From positions 36,506,424 to 36,570,423 of the forward strand of contig OZ029914.1 in NCBI GenBank assembly GCA_964023275.1: a stretch of 64,000 nt of DNA, written 5' to 3'. The DNA is from Norana najaformis (taxonomy: Eukaryota; Annelida; Clitellata; Crassiclitellata; Hormogastridae). How positions within the stretch are numbered: the first letter of the stretch is position 1; every line of letters begins with the position of its first letter. This document shows positions 37,607 through 48,249 of the stretch, piece by piece. The notes under the pieces are model-generated. The model was given only the letters and a program-made list of their open reading frames with translations, was not told the origin of the DNA and did not search any database. The position numbers and the translations under genes are program-made.

Positions 37607-39538
37607 ATGAAAAACGACGGTACTTCACTTTTTTGTCGACTAGGTTTGAGCCGTTCCTTACAAAACCTCAACATTCTAATTACTGGAAGCCTTTCTGAGC
37701 TTCCTTTGCAGTACTATTTTGAAAAACCATCAGATGTAGACATTATGTCATGGCACAATGACATTTATATTAGTCCCGAGGATAGTCCCATTCCGGAACA
37801 TTTTACAGGTCATGCATACAGACTAGAAACTTGTAATTCCCCACCAGGTTTTGCGAAGGTCATTAAATACGATAACAGTGGAAATTGGACTTACTGTGGA
37901 AAGAAAAGTGGCATAGCTGAGCCAAATAACGGACCGGCTTTTACAAAAATAGCTGTTAGAGTTAGTGACCGTCACATATTAGGTAGCGATTTGGTGATTG
38001 GACTACGTTATTCTATTTGGCCATCGATCGCAGCCGAGTGGAAAATGCGCACACGGAACAATGACTGGCCACCAAACGATATTACTGAGAAAATTGTTTC
38101 TGACGGATGTCATTTAGTACTAAAGCCTCATCACAGTCACCCAGACGATGAGAATGAATGGCGCTTTTCCTTCTCGTTAGCAGAGTCAACCCTTGCCCAC
38201 ACGTGGAATGACCGTCAACAGAATATTTATCGCACCCTTCGTCGGATAAAGTGTGATGTCGTTGAGAAAGCTGGCGGAAGTGACGCGGCAATACTAAGAA
38301 CGTATCACTTCAAAACATTAATGTTTTGGGCATGTGAGGAGAGACCAATTTGGTTCTGGGATGAAACTCGCATCGAAACATCCGTAAAGGAATTAGTGTG
38401 TCAAATAATTGAATGGCTAATTGAGAAACGATGTCCAAACTATTTTATACCATCTTGTAACTTATTTGACTTTGAATCCATTGACACGCAAAATGAGATC
38501 TCTTTGCTTTTGGTTTACACTTTGGATCTTCGTCAACAAGTACAATTAGGCGGCAGCTTGGTTTTGCGTGTTCCTAAAAACTTTCTACTCATTTTGCAAA
38601 TGAATTTAATTTGCTTTAATTTTGTAAATCCCTTGAATTCCAAAGAAGTGATGTACTCTCCACAATGTCTCGCAGGCAATCCTTTATTAGCTGAAGAAAT
38701 TCAGTGGATTCACGAAGCCATATCCTTTCATCGGGACATTTGTTCAGATTCTTCCTTTGGAGAAGCAAGATGTTCAAAAGTGAAAGAAGCAATGAAATGT
38801 TTCTCACTGGCAAAGGACAACACTACGGAAGATAATAATTGCCATCTAACAATTCAACTGCGCGACAATGTCTATGGCTTCATTGAAGCAGCATGTACAA
38901 ATGCTGACAACAATGGATGTGGCCTGAAATCAAACATCAATCATTGTTTGTCGAATGAACAGAAATTGATTCTTAACTATGCGCATGCAATAATCGATGG
39001 AGTGAATTTGCAGTTAATAAGACCGTCATATTTTTTGACAGCCGCCTATGAAGCAAACTTTTATTACACAGTTTTGCATGAATACCATTTGGCTAAAAAA
39101 ATTTGCGACGATGCGCTCGAAGTACTTAATAAGCAGCAACATAATGAAGTGTTTCGTGTAGGAGCTGAGTGGGCTGAACGTTCCTTAGACTTCTTTTCCA
39201 TTGTAATAGTCGACAAATGGATACCGATATTCGATGAGGCCATTGTGGCGACGACCGGTTTTATTGCTCTCTTCAACGCCGTCAAGACAATAATCGGAAA
39301 ATTTACAACATCAAAGACTCCAGTCTATTTTCGTGATCTCGGATGCTTGATTAGGCCTAAAGAAAAGCCGTTTATTCGCCTTAATCCAGTTCATTTCTTG
39401 CATTATGTTCGACTTCAGTGTTCGAGGTTACTCGATGAACCACATTCGAGTTCTTGTATGGATTCCAATGATTTCTTGACAGTCTGTGTCAACGTGAGTC
39501 ACAGGATGCAAGACCAAGAAGATTGCGCGTGGAAATGA
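37607..39538 (+). CDS. Mab-21-domain protein B (cGAS-like nucleotidyltransferase candidate)
   Basis: 643 residues from the conserved Met at 37607; the frame is open from 37379. Counting from 37379, GSLSE begins at 103 and the catalytic acids are D119, D121 and D204, all kept. The Mab-21 signature EWRFSFSLAESTLAHTW and the C-terminal HFLHYVRLQC are present. Sequence is close to gene A along its full length. Against A it lacks four residues (NYAQ) after LLL, and one more near the end. The last dozen residues diverge downstream of a conserved GTGAGT at 39494. The acceptor-like TTATTTTTTCAG ends at 37576. Both copies having an intact frame after visible divergence suggests both are kept by selection. 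Enzyme activity and ligand are inferred from family only. Confidence 0.85.
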   Translation: MKNDGTSLFCRLGLSRSLQNLNILITGSLSELPLQYYFEKPSDVDIMSWHNDIYISPEDSPIPEHFTGHAYRLETCNSPPGFAKVIKYDNSGNWTYCGKKSGIAEPNNGPAFTKIAVRVSDRHILGSDLVIGLRYSIWPSIAAEWKMRTRNNDWPPNDITEKIVSDGCHLVLKPHHSHPDDENEWRFSFSLAESTLAHTWNDRQQNIYRTLRRIKCDVVEKAGGSDAAILRTYHFKTLMFWACEERPIWFWDETRIETSVKELVCQIIEWLIEKRCPNYFIPSCNLFDFESIDTQNEISLLLVYTLDLRQQVQLGGSLVLRVPKNFLLILQMNLICFNFVNPLNSKEVMYSPQCLAGNPLLAEEIQWIHEAISFHRDICSDSSFGEARCSKVKEAMKCFSLAKDNTTEDNNCHLTIQLRDNVYGFIEAACTNADNNGCGLKSNINHCLSNEQKLILNYAHAIIDGVNLQLIRPSYFLTAAYEANFYYTVLHEYHLAKKICDDALEVLNKQQHNEVFRVGAEWAERSLDFFSIVIVDKWIPIFDEAIVATTGFIALFNAVKTIIGKFTTSKTPVYFRDLGCLIRPKEKPFIRLNPVHFLHYVRLQCSRLLDEPHSSSCMDSNDFLTVCVNVSHRMQDQEDCAWK

Positions 39539-39689
39539 TAACGGAAATAAATAATTCTATGAGAGCAGTGGACTCGTTTGATTGAATATATCACGTTGTA
39601 TCAAGCAGACTGACAGAAAGGAATGATGAAAGTCTGAAGAAGTTAGGAATGTTGAAATGTATGAAGACGAAATCTATTGTATGAAAGCT

Positions 39690-40470
39690 TAGTGTCAAAG
39701 TACGTGTAATTTCTTTTGTAAAGCGCCTGTTCTGAATTTCTTACGGAGATCTTGAAACATTAGTGTCTAGCTGCCCATTGGAATGAGTTTAAAATGTTTG
39801 TTCAGCTGAATCCGGATTAGCAGTTCGGATTTTCTTAGGGATATTTTTCAGAGGGGCGGTCTAATGCACGAGCCATGCACTGGGCGTCCGATTATAGGCA
39901 ATTGTACTTGTTATGCAAGTTCTGAAGTTAATGACTAATCCAGTGTTCTTGCATTTTAATAAAGCATTGTTTTTAGACTCACTACAGTGTTTAACCTGTA
40001 TGAAAGATCCACCTTCACAGCAACAGTAATGAGTAAATATAACCGTCAATTTGCATATGTCACAATATAAACAAATTACGATTCGGAAAGCTTAACTATT
40101 CTTAGGAAATGCAAGTAGCGAATTTCAAGGACTTCCCAAAAGCATAAGAAATTTTTATAATTGTATGCTGATGAGTTTATTTTAAACTAAATTGTGACCG
40201 GTAAACTATAACGATCATTCTATTACTGCAACGCAAATATGCATTTACAATCCCAGAATCGAGTATTCAAGATTTGTGTTTTGCCTTATGGTCATCATGA
40301 AGTAATTATAGTAAACTATTATTATTATGACCAAGCAAACTTACTTCGTTGAACTACTTACGTGAACAGTATTCAAATACATCGCTGTTAAGCTCACATC
40401 GCAATGATTCTAATAGATATTGAACGGTTAATTAGTGGAATTGCATCCATGAGATTGCATCGTTGTCCTC
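39690..40470. other. Noncoding stretch
   Basis: No gene or clear repeat is seen; homology to the region after gene A ends at about 39675. Confidence 0.4.
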
Positions 40471-40479
40471 TATTGAATG

Positions 40480-40585
40480 ATACGAACTTTGAACTCTTGA
40501 GGGTCAGGATACGAACTTTGAACTCTTCATTGTCAGGCTACAAGCTTTTGAACTCTTGAGGGTCAGGATACGAACTTTGAGCTAA
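40480..40585. repeat. Minisatellite, about 30 bp x 3-4
   Basis: The unit GATACGAACTTTGAACTCTT plus GAGGGTCAG is repeated with small changes. Confidence 0.85.
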
Positions 40586-40699
40586 ATTTTAGCTAAATTT
40601 TAAATAATTCTAAACTAAATTAGACTAAGCTGTTGACTTACATGGATTTAAGTCTGTAGTAAAACAATTGGTGCGCCATCAGTTGATAGATTTTGCATT

Positions 40700-40806
40700 G
40701 TGTTCAGAGGTGTGTGTCCATATCTCTCTGTGTGTTTCTTTGTCTGTGCCTCTGTCTCTTTATCTCTTTCTTTGTCTTTTTCTCTGTTTCTTTTTCTGTG
40801 TATCTA
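40700..40806. repeat. CT/GT-rich low-complexity tract
   Basis: Pyrimidine-rich TCTCTG/TTTCTT sequence. The same kind of tract resumes after the LINE at 41250-41330, so the LINE lies within it. Confidence 0.85.
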
Positions 40807-41249
40807 TTGTAATTGTAAATGTAATTTGAGATTTATAAAGCGCTTCTTAGAGGAGAAACTCAACAGAGGTGCTTCCGACCCGAAAGAGTAAAATCACTGT
40901 TGAGCAGTACAGTCTTCAAGCGCCTACGGAACACTGAGAGGGGGAGAGAAAGGATCTCAAGTCGCATTTCTTGAGGGAGACGATTCCAGCAAGTAGCACC
41001 AACGTAGGCGAAGCTTCTGGACTGGGCAGTAGCGGTGCGCATTCGAGGGACAAACAGGATATCATGAGTGGCCGAGCGAAGGGTGCTACGGCCCGGCAAC
41101 GAGGAGACCAAAGTGCAGAAGTCAACGAGGTAAAGGGGAACAGAGCCAACAACATAATTGCGCAGGAGGGAGAGAATCTTAAAGTGGACACTCTGCTGGA
41201 CGGGGAGCCAGTGAAGAATGTCACGAATATTAGACGAGATGTGGCCATC
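40807..41249 (-). mobile_element. 5'-truncated CR1/L2-like LINE, short copy
   Basis: Close match to about 9619-10050, including the tail motif, SLPGRSTLRSATHDILFVPR and CWNRLPQEMR on the minus strand. It carries only the last part of ORF2. Confidence 0.88.
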
Positions 41250-41509
41250 TCCATCTCTCTGTTCTTTTCTCTGTGTCTCTTTCTCTATTTATCTATGGAT
41301 GACCGGATCTTCACCGTCTGTCTGCTTATAATTATCAGTCTACGTGTCCTGCTATGTATATACCTATGTCCTTCTGAATATCTTCTTTCTTGGACGCCTG
41401 TGTGACACCCTTTCTTACCTTCTCCCGAATTCGTTTGACATTGAAACAAAACTTAAACCTCCACGCTAGGTCATCATCGCTCTCTACTACCCCACGCCAT
41501 CACCCCTCC

Positions 41510-41745
41510 TCACCCACCCACCTCATCCACCCATCCACCCACCCACCCCACATACAAGCCCCCTCCTGAAACTCCCTGAGGAAATATGATTAGCATTTTG
41601 ACGTTGTAGACAATTTTCCATTCATCCGTCCGTCCGTCCGTCTGTTCGTCCGTCCGTCCATCCGTCTATTCGTCCGTCCGTCCATCCACCCATCCATCAA
41701 TCGATCGATCCATCCATCCATTCGTTTATTCATTCATTCCGGAAT
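41510..41745. repeat. (CCCA)n / (CCGT)n / (CCAT)n tracts
   Basis: Tetranucleotide repeats with changing third and fourth bases, from CACCCATCCACC through GTCCGTCCGTC to CATCCATCCATT. Confidence 0.92.
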
Positions 41746-41749
41746 CAAA

Positions 41750-42250
41750 TCCGATCCAATCTCCCAGAGGAATTCCCTCAACCGTGTCTTCACTTTGCAG
41801 TCACGCTCCAGTGCCACAGAGGTTCGGCTTCGACGGACTTTACCCCAAATTACGTCTCATTTACCGGCGACACCAATCCTCAATTACCCTCACGAGGGTG
41901 GAAACGTCGTGCGCTATGAAACGTGATCAACACGCCACCGAAACCAATGCGCATGCGTCGTAACCCCGACTGACTTCCCGTCGGGTCTTTGCGCAATCGC
42001 GTCAGACAGTTGGGGTTTAATTTTCTCGGAAGAGGATAGAATGCGGAAGGCGGGTATTTATGTGGGGTTTAGGAAGGGGGTTAAAGGTGGACGCAAAAGG
42101 AATAATTGTCCTACGATTGTCCGGGGTTTTGTAGGCGGTTATGGTCCGCTGAAGGACAACTTCCGGTTGACGTGGACCTGTAATTGGGTCGTGTCAGGAT
42201 CCATTGACTCGAATTTGCGTGATGATAAATGTATCGGTTGTTTTAATCAT
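41750..42250. other. GC-richer unique island with NRF1-like site
   Basis: About 500 bp that is more GC- and CpG-rich than its surroundings. TGCGCATGCG near 41949-41958 matches the palindromic NRF1 consensus. No coding frame is supported. It could be a promoter-like island, but no gene starts beside it. Confidence 0.35.
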
Positions 42251-42254
42251 CAGT

Positions 42255-42440
42255 GTCGTCGTCATCTTCGTGATCATCATCATCATCGTCATCCATTCAA
42301 CTATCCATCCATCTATCTATCCATCTATCCATCCATCCATATCCATCCATCCATCCATTCAACCATCCATCCATCTATCCATTCATCAATTCATCCATAC
42401 ACCAATTAATTCATTAATTCATTAATTCATTCACTCAAGT
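42255..42440. repeat. (CATC)n / (ATTC)n tract
   Basis: CAT trinucleotides pass into CCAT tetranucleotides and then TTAATTCA units. Confidence 0.92.
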
Positions 42441-42514
42441 TGTCAAACATAATCATCATCGTCTTACGATCGTCCTCATGGAAGCAAACTTCTGAGTGGA
42501 GGTGAACCAGCTTC

Positions 42515-42653
42515 GGCTCTGTCTGTCTGCCTCTGTCCGTCTGTTTGTCTGCTGTCTCTGTCTCACTAGATGTCTGTCTCTGTATCTGTCTCTATCTATG
42601 TTTCTCCCTCCCTCCCTCCCTAGCTCCCTCCCTTCCCCTCCCCACTCTCTCTA

Positions 42654-42685
<32 letters not shown>

Positions 42686-42700
42686 GTTGTTAGTTATCAC
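42515..42700. repeat. (CTGT)n and (CCCT)n tracts
   Basis: Pyrimidine-rich tandem repeats with GTCTGTCTGTC and CTCCCTCCCTCC runs. Confidence 0.92.
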
Positions 42701-42754
42701 CAAGTAGGCTTTTCAGAATGCCATAGAATCGCCTCTTCTAAATCTGTCTGTCCC

Positions 42755-42756
42755 TG

Positions 42757-42824
<68 letters not shown>

Positions 42825-42895
42825 TCTCTGTCTCTCTCTGTCTTTCTCTGTCTCTTTGTCTCTGTCTCTGTCTTTGTCTCTGTCTCTCTCTATCT
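42755..42895. repeat. (CT)n-(TA)n-(CT/GT)n compound microsatellite
   Basis: A CT run, then about 30 bp of TA, then TCTCTG repeats. Confidence 0.95.
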
Positions 42896-43254
42896 CGTAG
42901 GATATTTTATGAGATCTGCTAAGTGCCCCTTCGAGGGTCATATCATCTACCCCGCTCCAGTCAACGTAGCCCTTGTTCGTTGCGTCACAGAGAGAGGCTT
43001 TAAGGTCACACCCATCCACAGTCGAATTCAAACCCCAGACCGAAGGCATTTGGGCGTCAGCGGCGCCACATCAAAAGCCTTTTCAGATGAAGAATCGTGG
43101 CAGTTTTATGACATTTTCCACTTTGATGCTTGCGCAACTGAGGGAAATGTTTGGGGGTTCGAATGTCTCCTGGGCGTGGCCTCTGAAGGGATCAGGGCCT
43201 GATGGGTACCAAAGACACACCGATGGAAAGTGTTGCTTCTGTATTCTGTTCGGT

Positions 43255-43530
43255 CCCCTGCTCTGCTCTCTTCTCCTCGGCCCTCTGTCCCTCTCTTCTC
43301 TCCTCTTCTCTCCTCTTCTCTTCTCTCTTCTCTGCTCTGCTCTTCTCTGCTCTTCTCTGCTCTTCTCTGCTCTTCTCTTCTCTTCTCTCTTCTATTCTCT
43401 GTTCTTCTCTTCTCTTTTCTTCTCTTCTCTTCTCTTTTCTTCTCTTCTCTTCTCTCTTCTCTTCTTTCTTCTCTTCTCTCTTCTCCTCTCTTCTCTCTTT
43501 TCTTCTCTGCTCTACTCGTCTGTTCTTCCC
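43255..43530. repeat. (TCTTC)n-like pyrimidine tract
   Basis: About 275 bp almost entirely C and T in repeats of TCTTC and TCTGC. It opens long artefactual frames on both strands. Confidence 0.95.
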
Positions 43531-43604
43531 TCTTAACACCTTCTTTTGTTGCTTCAATTTGAAAGCGAATATCAGAGAGGTCGAACCAGGTCATGAAGAG
43601 TGGG

Positions 43605-43835
43605 ACATAGAGAAAGACAGACAGACAGAGAGAAAGAAAGAAAGAAAGAAAGAAAAGAAAGAGAAACAGACATACAAGCAGACAGAAACAGGCAGATACA
43701 GCGAGACAGAGCGAGGCACAGAAAGACAGAGACACAGCGAAAGAAAGAGAAATAGAAGATGAATGAATGAGTGAATGAATGAAAAGAAGAATGAACGAAT
43801 GAACGACGGAACGAGTGAACGAACGAAGGAAATAC
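43605..43835. repeat. (GA)-rich and (GAAT)n tracts
   Basis: Purine-rich GACAGA/GAAA repeats followed by GAATGAATGAAT and GAACGAACGAA runs. It faces the pyrimidine tract at 43255 with opposite strand composition. Confidence 0.93.
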
Positions 43836-43849
43836 AGCGCTAAACGGAG

Positions 43850-44160
43850 ACATAATATCATCAAGCAGAGTCCGGTTCGGGCATCAACTCCAAACTACGC
43901 AAAATCATTAGTTTCGCAGATGATAGGTAATCCGATTAGAATCCAATCCGAAACGAGGCATCCTTACTTCGCGCAGCTGCTTGGGAATCGCGCCATGCCA
44001 ATCACCCCACGGTCACCCTAGCAAGTGCCCCGGCGGGGTGGCGGGTTGGGCAGGGTCCAGATAGGGGTACAAAATGAAGAGATGACGTCACAGCGGGGTA
44101 AATAAACGCGATAATTACCCTCAGCTGGGATACGCATGCGAAAGTCTATATTGAGCTCTC
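43850..44160. other. GC-richer unique island with CRE-like site
   Basis: Contains TGACGTCA (near 44083-44090), a perfect cAMP-response-element palindrome, and a CGCATGCG near 44133. No gene is attached. A regulatory role is only a possibility. Confidence 0.35.
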
Positions 44161-44359
44161 GATAATGTAATTAAGAGGCTTTGGAATATAATCTGGAAAA
44201 GTTACTGATGTTTGGACTTCAGTAAAAAATTGTAGGCCTAATGTAAGACTTTTTTAACAATGCATCGAATTGTTCTGTATGTCAGAGTGTTTCATATGAA
44301 TGATATTATGTAGCCAGAGAAGCAGACATACTTTCAGATACACATAAAGACACAAAGAG

Positions 44360-44581
44360 ACAAACTCCGCTTCTCTCTCCTTCTCTCTCTTTATCTGTGT
44401 GTCTGTGTGTCTGTGTGTGTCTGTGTGTGCCTTTGTGTGTCTTTGTGTCTGAGATAAACTCTTACTCTCTCTCTCCTTCTCTCTCTTTATCTGTCTATGT
44501 GTATGTCTTTGTGTCTGTTTGTCTGTCTCTGTGTCTGTGTGTGTCTGTCTATGATAGAGAGAAATGGGAAGAAAGGGGAAG

Positions 44582-44639
<58 letters not shown>

Positions 44640-44770
44640 CTCTTTCTCTTATATATATTTTTCTTTATGTCTCATTCTCCAACTCATTCTCTTCCCCTTT
44701 CTTCCCTTTTCTGTCACTCTGTCTGTCTCTTTGTCTCTGTCTCTTTGTTTTTGGCTATAGATTTTTTTTC
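44360..44770. repeat. (GT)n / (CT)n tracts
   Basis: TGTGTCTGTGTG runs, then about 50 bp of CT, then CTTT-rich sequence. Confidence 0.93.
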
Positions 44771-44817
44771 TAAATTTTTTATTGCAATTGTTGTTGCTGT
44801 TGTTGCTAAACTTAGAA

Positions 44818-45470
44818 ATTTCTATCGCGCCGATTTCTATTGCAGAAGGCATTAACCAATAACGGTCTAAACAAAGCCGCAATCAGCTTAATATCAGTCC
44901 ACTAAGACAGAGGGACAGCCTATGGTGCGCAAGAAGTTCGAAAAAGGACTGGAGAAGCGTGGTTGAAACTGAAGTTGGCGAACCTGAGAAGCAGAGAAGT
45001 GCTTAGCTACCCTTTATATTCGTCATTGTAAGTGGGGGTATATTCGGGCCCTGGTTTGCTAAAGAGAGTGTGTTTGGAGTACGTGTGGATATATGGACAG
45101 TTTGGAAGGCTCCTGTATTAATAAATATAAATATCTGAATAAATGAAATAGCTGAATATTTAACGACTAAATTTGAGATAGATAAACTTCACATAGCATG
45201 GAAACGGACCCAGAATGGAGGCAATTGGAAAAGCTGAAGTTGAAGGATAAGGCAACGCTCCAGAGAGCGCACATCACAGACGATGATGATTCAGAATGTA
45301 TGTTTTAGTTACTTGTTAAAGTTCCTTAAGGCAGTTGCTTTTCGTACTGAGTTTTGGTTGTTTCTGGTTGAGAAAAGACAATTTTTAATTTATCTTTTTC
45401 AATGCGATTGTAAACAAAGCAAATTTGGTTGTACAACTGCGGCAACTTGTGATGGAAAGTCACACAAATT
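44818..45470 (+). repeat. Dispersed repeat family, copy 3 (longest)
   Basis: Spans both the segment shared with 25495-25720 and that shared with 28505-29030. It holds an exon-like stretch from an ATG near 45199 (METDPEWRQLEKLKLKDK), followed by acidic residues and a GTATGT donor-like site near 45298. The stretch is partly conserved in copy 2. Confidence 0.78.
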
Positions 45471-45715
45471 AGTTGTTCATTGGATGACTACACAGTACTA
45501 AATTCTTTGTTCATTATGTGAAAAGTCTATGCTAAAATTCGTTGTTCATTGGGTAACTACTCTATGCCAAAATTCGTTGTTCATTGGGTGACTACTCTAT
45601 GCTAAAATTCGCTGTTCATTTTGTGACTACTCTATGCTAAAATTCGTTGTTCATTTTGTGACTACTCTAGGTTAAAATTCGTTGTTCATTGGGTGATTGC
45701 TCTATGCTAATATGT
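45470..45715. repeat. Minisatellite, about 35 bp x 7
   Basis: The unit AAATTCGTTGTTCATTGGG plus TGACTACTCTATGCT is repeated about seven times with point changes. Divergent units occur in copy 2 of the dispersed family at 29.0-29.2 kb. Confidence 0.9.
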
Positions 45716-45719
45716 TGTT

Positions 45720-46200
45720 GCGATAGTGAAGACATATTTGACTTGTGCATTTCCGTTTCCAGATTTATAGGTGTGCAGTTTAATTACTTCAAGCCCTAAT
45801 GATGTCGGTAAAATTTCTAACACTGTTATTGAATCCGTGGTTTTAGAAAATATCCCAATTCTATGGATGTCATCCATAAAATATATTGGCGTGGTGATTT
45901 ATCATAAAAATTTAACGACCTTTAACACGGAAACAGTTAAGCGTCTTTTTTCTTAGCTTGTAACTGTATTTTCCCATGTTAAAGATCTCCATCTCAAAGA
46001 TGTCAAAGATCTAAACCAGTTCTTTTATCTCTGCTCAAAGATCTAAACTAGTCGATTTATTTCTTCACGATTGCTCTGGCTGCAAGTGCTGACTTATGCC
46101 TCTTCTGCTGTTGCGTACACTATGAGGCAGGAAGTTGCATTAGCTAAATTCATGAAAACTTCCGAATATAGAAAGCTATTGCAGTATGTATTGTTACGAC
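45720..46200 (+). mobile_element. LINE RT C-terminal fragment, decayed
   Basis: Plus frames give WMSSIKYIGVVIYHKNL, RLFS, then, after stops, LLWLQVLTYASSAVAYT and EYRKLLQY. The order (IKYLGV block, then LLxxxLTYxxxAxxxT) fits the thumb and C-terminal region of a non-LTR RT. It belongs to a different group from the YADD-containing fragments elsewhere. Clade not assigned. Confidence 0.55.
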
Positions 46201-46329
46201 AGCTGATACAGTCTTTTAATCAAGGCTGGAACTTAAAAAAAACTGAAGGAAAAATAGTTCCTTTCATCTACAGAGTACGGTCTGGTCTTCTCTCTGGTCT
46301 CATCTGGTCTGGTTTTGAAAGTCTCTTTC

Positions 46330-48200
46330 TCTTCTATTTAAACTAGTCCGGCACTCCCAGGAGTCAGATAAATGTCCTTTTTGGCGCCCCGATGGTACCC
46401 TCTAGCTACCATCCGTTATCATCAGAGGTCACCAGCGAAAGAGACGGCGAACGTGACGGTTGGACTCTGTGAAAGATTTCATCTGCGCTCTTGGAAGCTT
46501 GAACTCACATAACATAATCTAGTTTCGTAGTCTAGCTCATTCAACATCAAATTATATTAGGAATACCTTGTGTTGTTGCTTCGCTGAGTGTTTTACTTAC
46601 GATTCTAAACTCGGAGTTCTCTGTAACTGGAATTCAGAGAATTTTTACTGGTAATATTTTGAATGATAATTCTTAGCAATTTGTTTTTTAACACTAGAGT
46701 GATAATATGAGAAGAAGAGGTTAAAAAAGTTCAGCTAAGCGAATGAAGAGGTCGACTAGCCAGCTGACAAAAAAGAGAAACGAAGGCATGGCAGTTCAAT
46801 AGACGACGACTATCATACTCCAGTTTCAATACGTATTTTAGCATTTTATCGTATTCGGTTGATCATCGTTATCACGATATTTTGTGCCTACTCAGCTAGT
46901 TCAGTTTTAAAGTATAGAAATTCCAGGGTGTGGAAGGTCAGATGACGCGGAAGGCGCGAAACTATCAACAAAGAAGAAAAACATAGAAAAGTTGAACAAC
47001 TACGAAACAACAGAAACAACAACAACTACTACAACAATATGAACAAGGTAAGAAGAACAAGAAGAAGAACAAGAAGAAGAACAAGAAGTGCTAGAAGACG
47101 AAGAGCAACACCTAATGAAAATATTTCGACTAATAATGCAAATTTATTCAATTGGATTTGACAGAAATATTGGTTAGCCTAGAAGCTACAATTTTAACAG
47201 TTCGGCACTATCACATGAAGGCAGCAATTGGATTTTCAAAGGCTACAGTGTTGTACATAGACATGAATTAGAATCGTCTGTTTAACGCTATACTGCAACC
47301 TTAACCCCTTTGTGAGTTTCTAAGCATACATACATACATGCAGATACTCTATAAGCTTTAAGGATAAACACAGCGAATTAGCGGCATTAGACTGCTTGCA
47401 TAGATTAATTATTGCGTTTGAATCGAACAGTAAAAAGAGATTTGATAAAAAGTCTGCAATTGATATATTCGCTAGCTGGAGCAAGTCACAAGTTCTCTCT
47501 CTTTGATGTTGTTTACTTGGATATGCTTTTTATGCTGACGTTGATGAAGACAGTTTGAAAGATTTCGCCGAAAGAGAGCCATCGTCACTTGTTTGAAGTA
47601 AGCTTGCATTGTGCTATGGAAACGTCGAAGCTAAAAAAGAAAGTCACAGAGATATTTATACAAGAAAGGCGATATTTGTTTTTCAAAAGTTAATTTCCAG
47701 AGAACAAAACTGTTATGTGTTGGAATTTGTATTATTCTTGTATGAATTAGAAACGTATGATTCCGCTGTACAGACTTTACAATTAATGCTGAAAATGATA
47801 CCAAAAGTAACAAACGAGTAAGAAAACGATTTTGAGATACGACTGATTAAAACCTTTGTAAGAGAGGCAATTGGTAGGCTAATGGATGGCCAAGACAATT
47901 GCAGGGACACAGGCTTATCACCCATATTTTTTGCCTGCTTTCTTCATTGTTGCGCGGTTTGGCCGAACGACCCAATTCCTGAGCGTTTCGATCTGGTAGT
48001 AGGTTATTTGTACGCGCTTGGCGAACTCCAAGGAGGTCCTTGGCGCGCCAATGATCCTGTTTGGGCGCTCACCATCCACACCGACTCCCATGTTCTTCGG
48101 AAAACTGGCCAGCAGGCGTTGTATTACCTGGTGGGTGGACCACTTTGTGGGTTGGTGCGTGAAAAGTTGCTTCTGGTGCTCGAAGACACTGTTGCCGCAC
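46330..48200. other. Mostly noncoding, one simple repeat, no assigned gene
   Basis: Short frames at 47609-47821 (plus) and 47918-48217 (minus) show no domain I recognise. The minus frame next to the polymerase-like pseudogene could belong to the same element, but nothing confirms this. Confidence 0.35.
47045..47098. repeat. (AAGAAGAAC)n repeat
   Basis: Purine-rich 9-bp repeat units. Confidence 0.85.
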
Positions 48201-48249
48201 GATAGGATACTCAACACGCCGCAACGTTTAGGAGCTCTTCGAGAAGCTC

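Noticed and set aside
42545-43864. Several long Ser/Leu/Cys- or Glu/Arg-rich frames
   Set aside because: All lie in pyrimidine or purine simple repeats, and opposite-strand frames overlap them fully.
44397-44855. 152-residue Leu/Ser/Val-rich frame resembling membrane segments
   Set aside because: Low-complexity GT/CT repeat; the apparent hydrophobicity is an artefact of composition.
47609-48217. Short frames on both strands considered as exons of a host gene
   Set aside because: No domain, no conserved splice sites and no paralogous copy in the window to test them.
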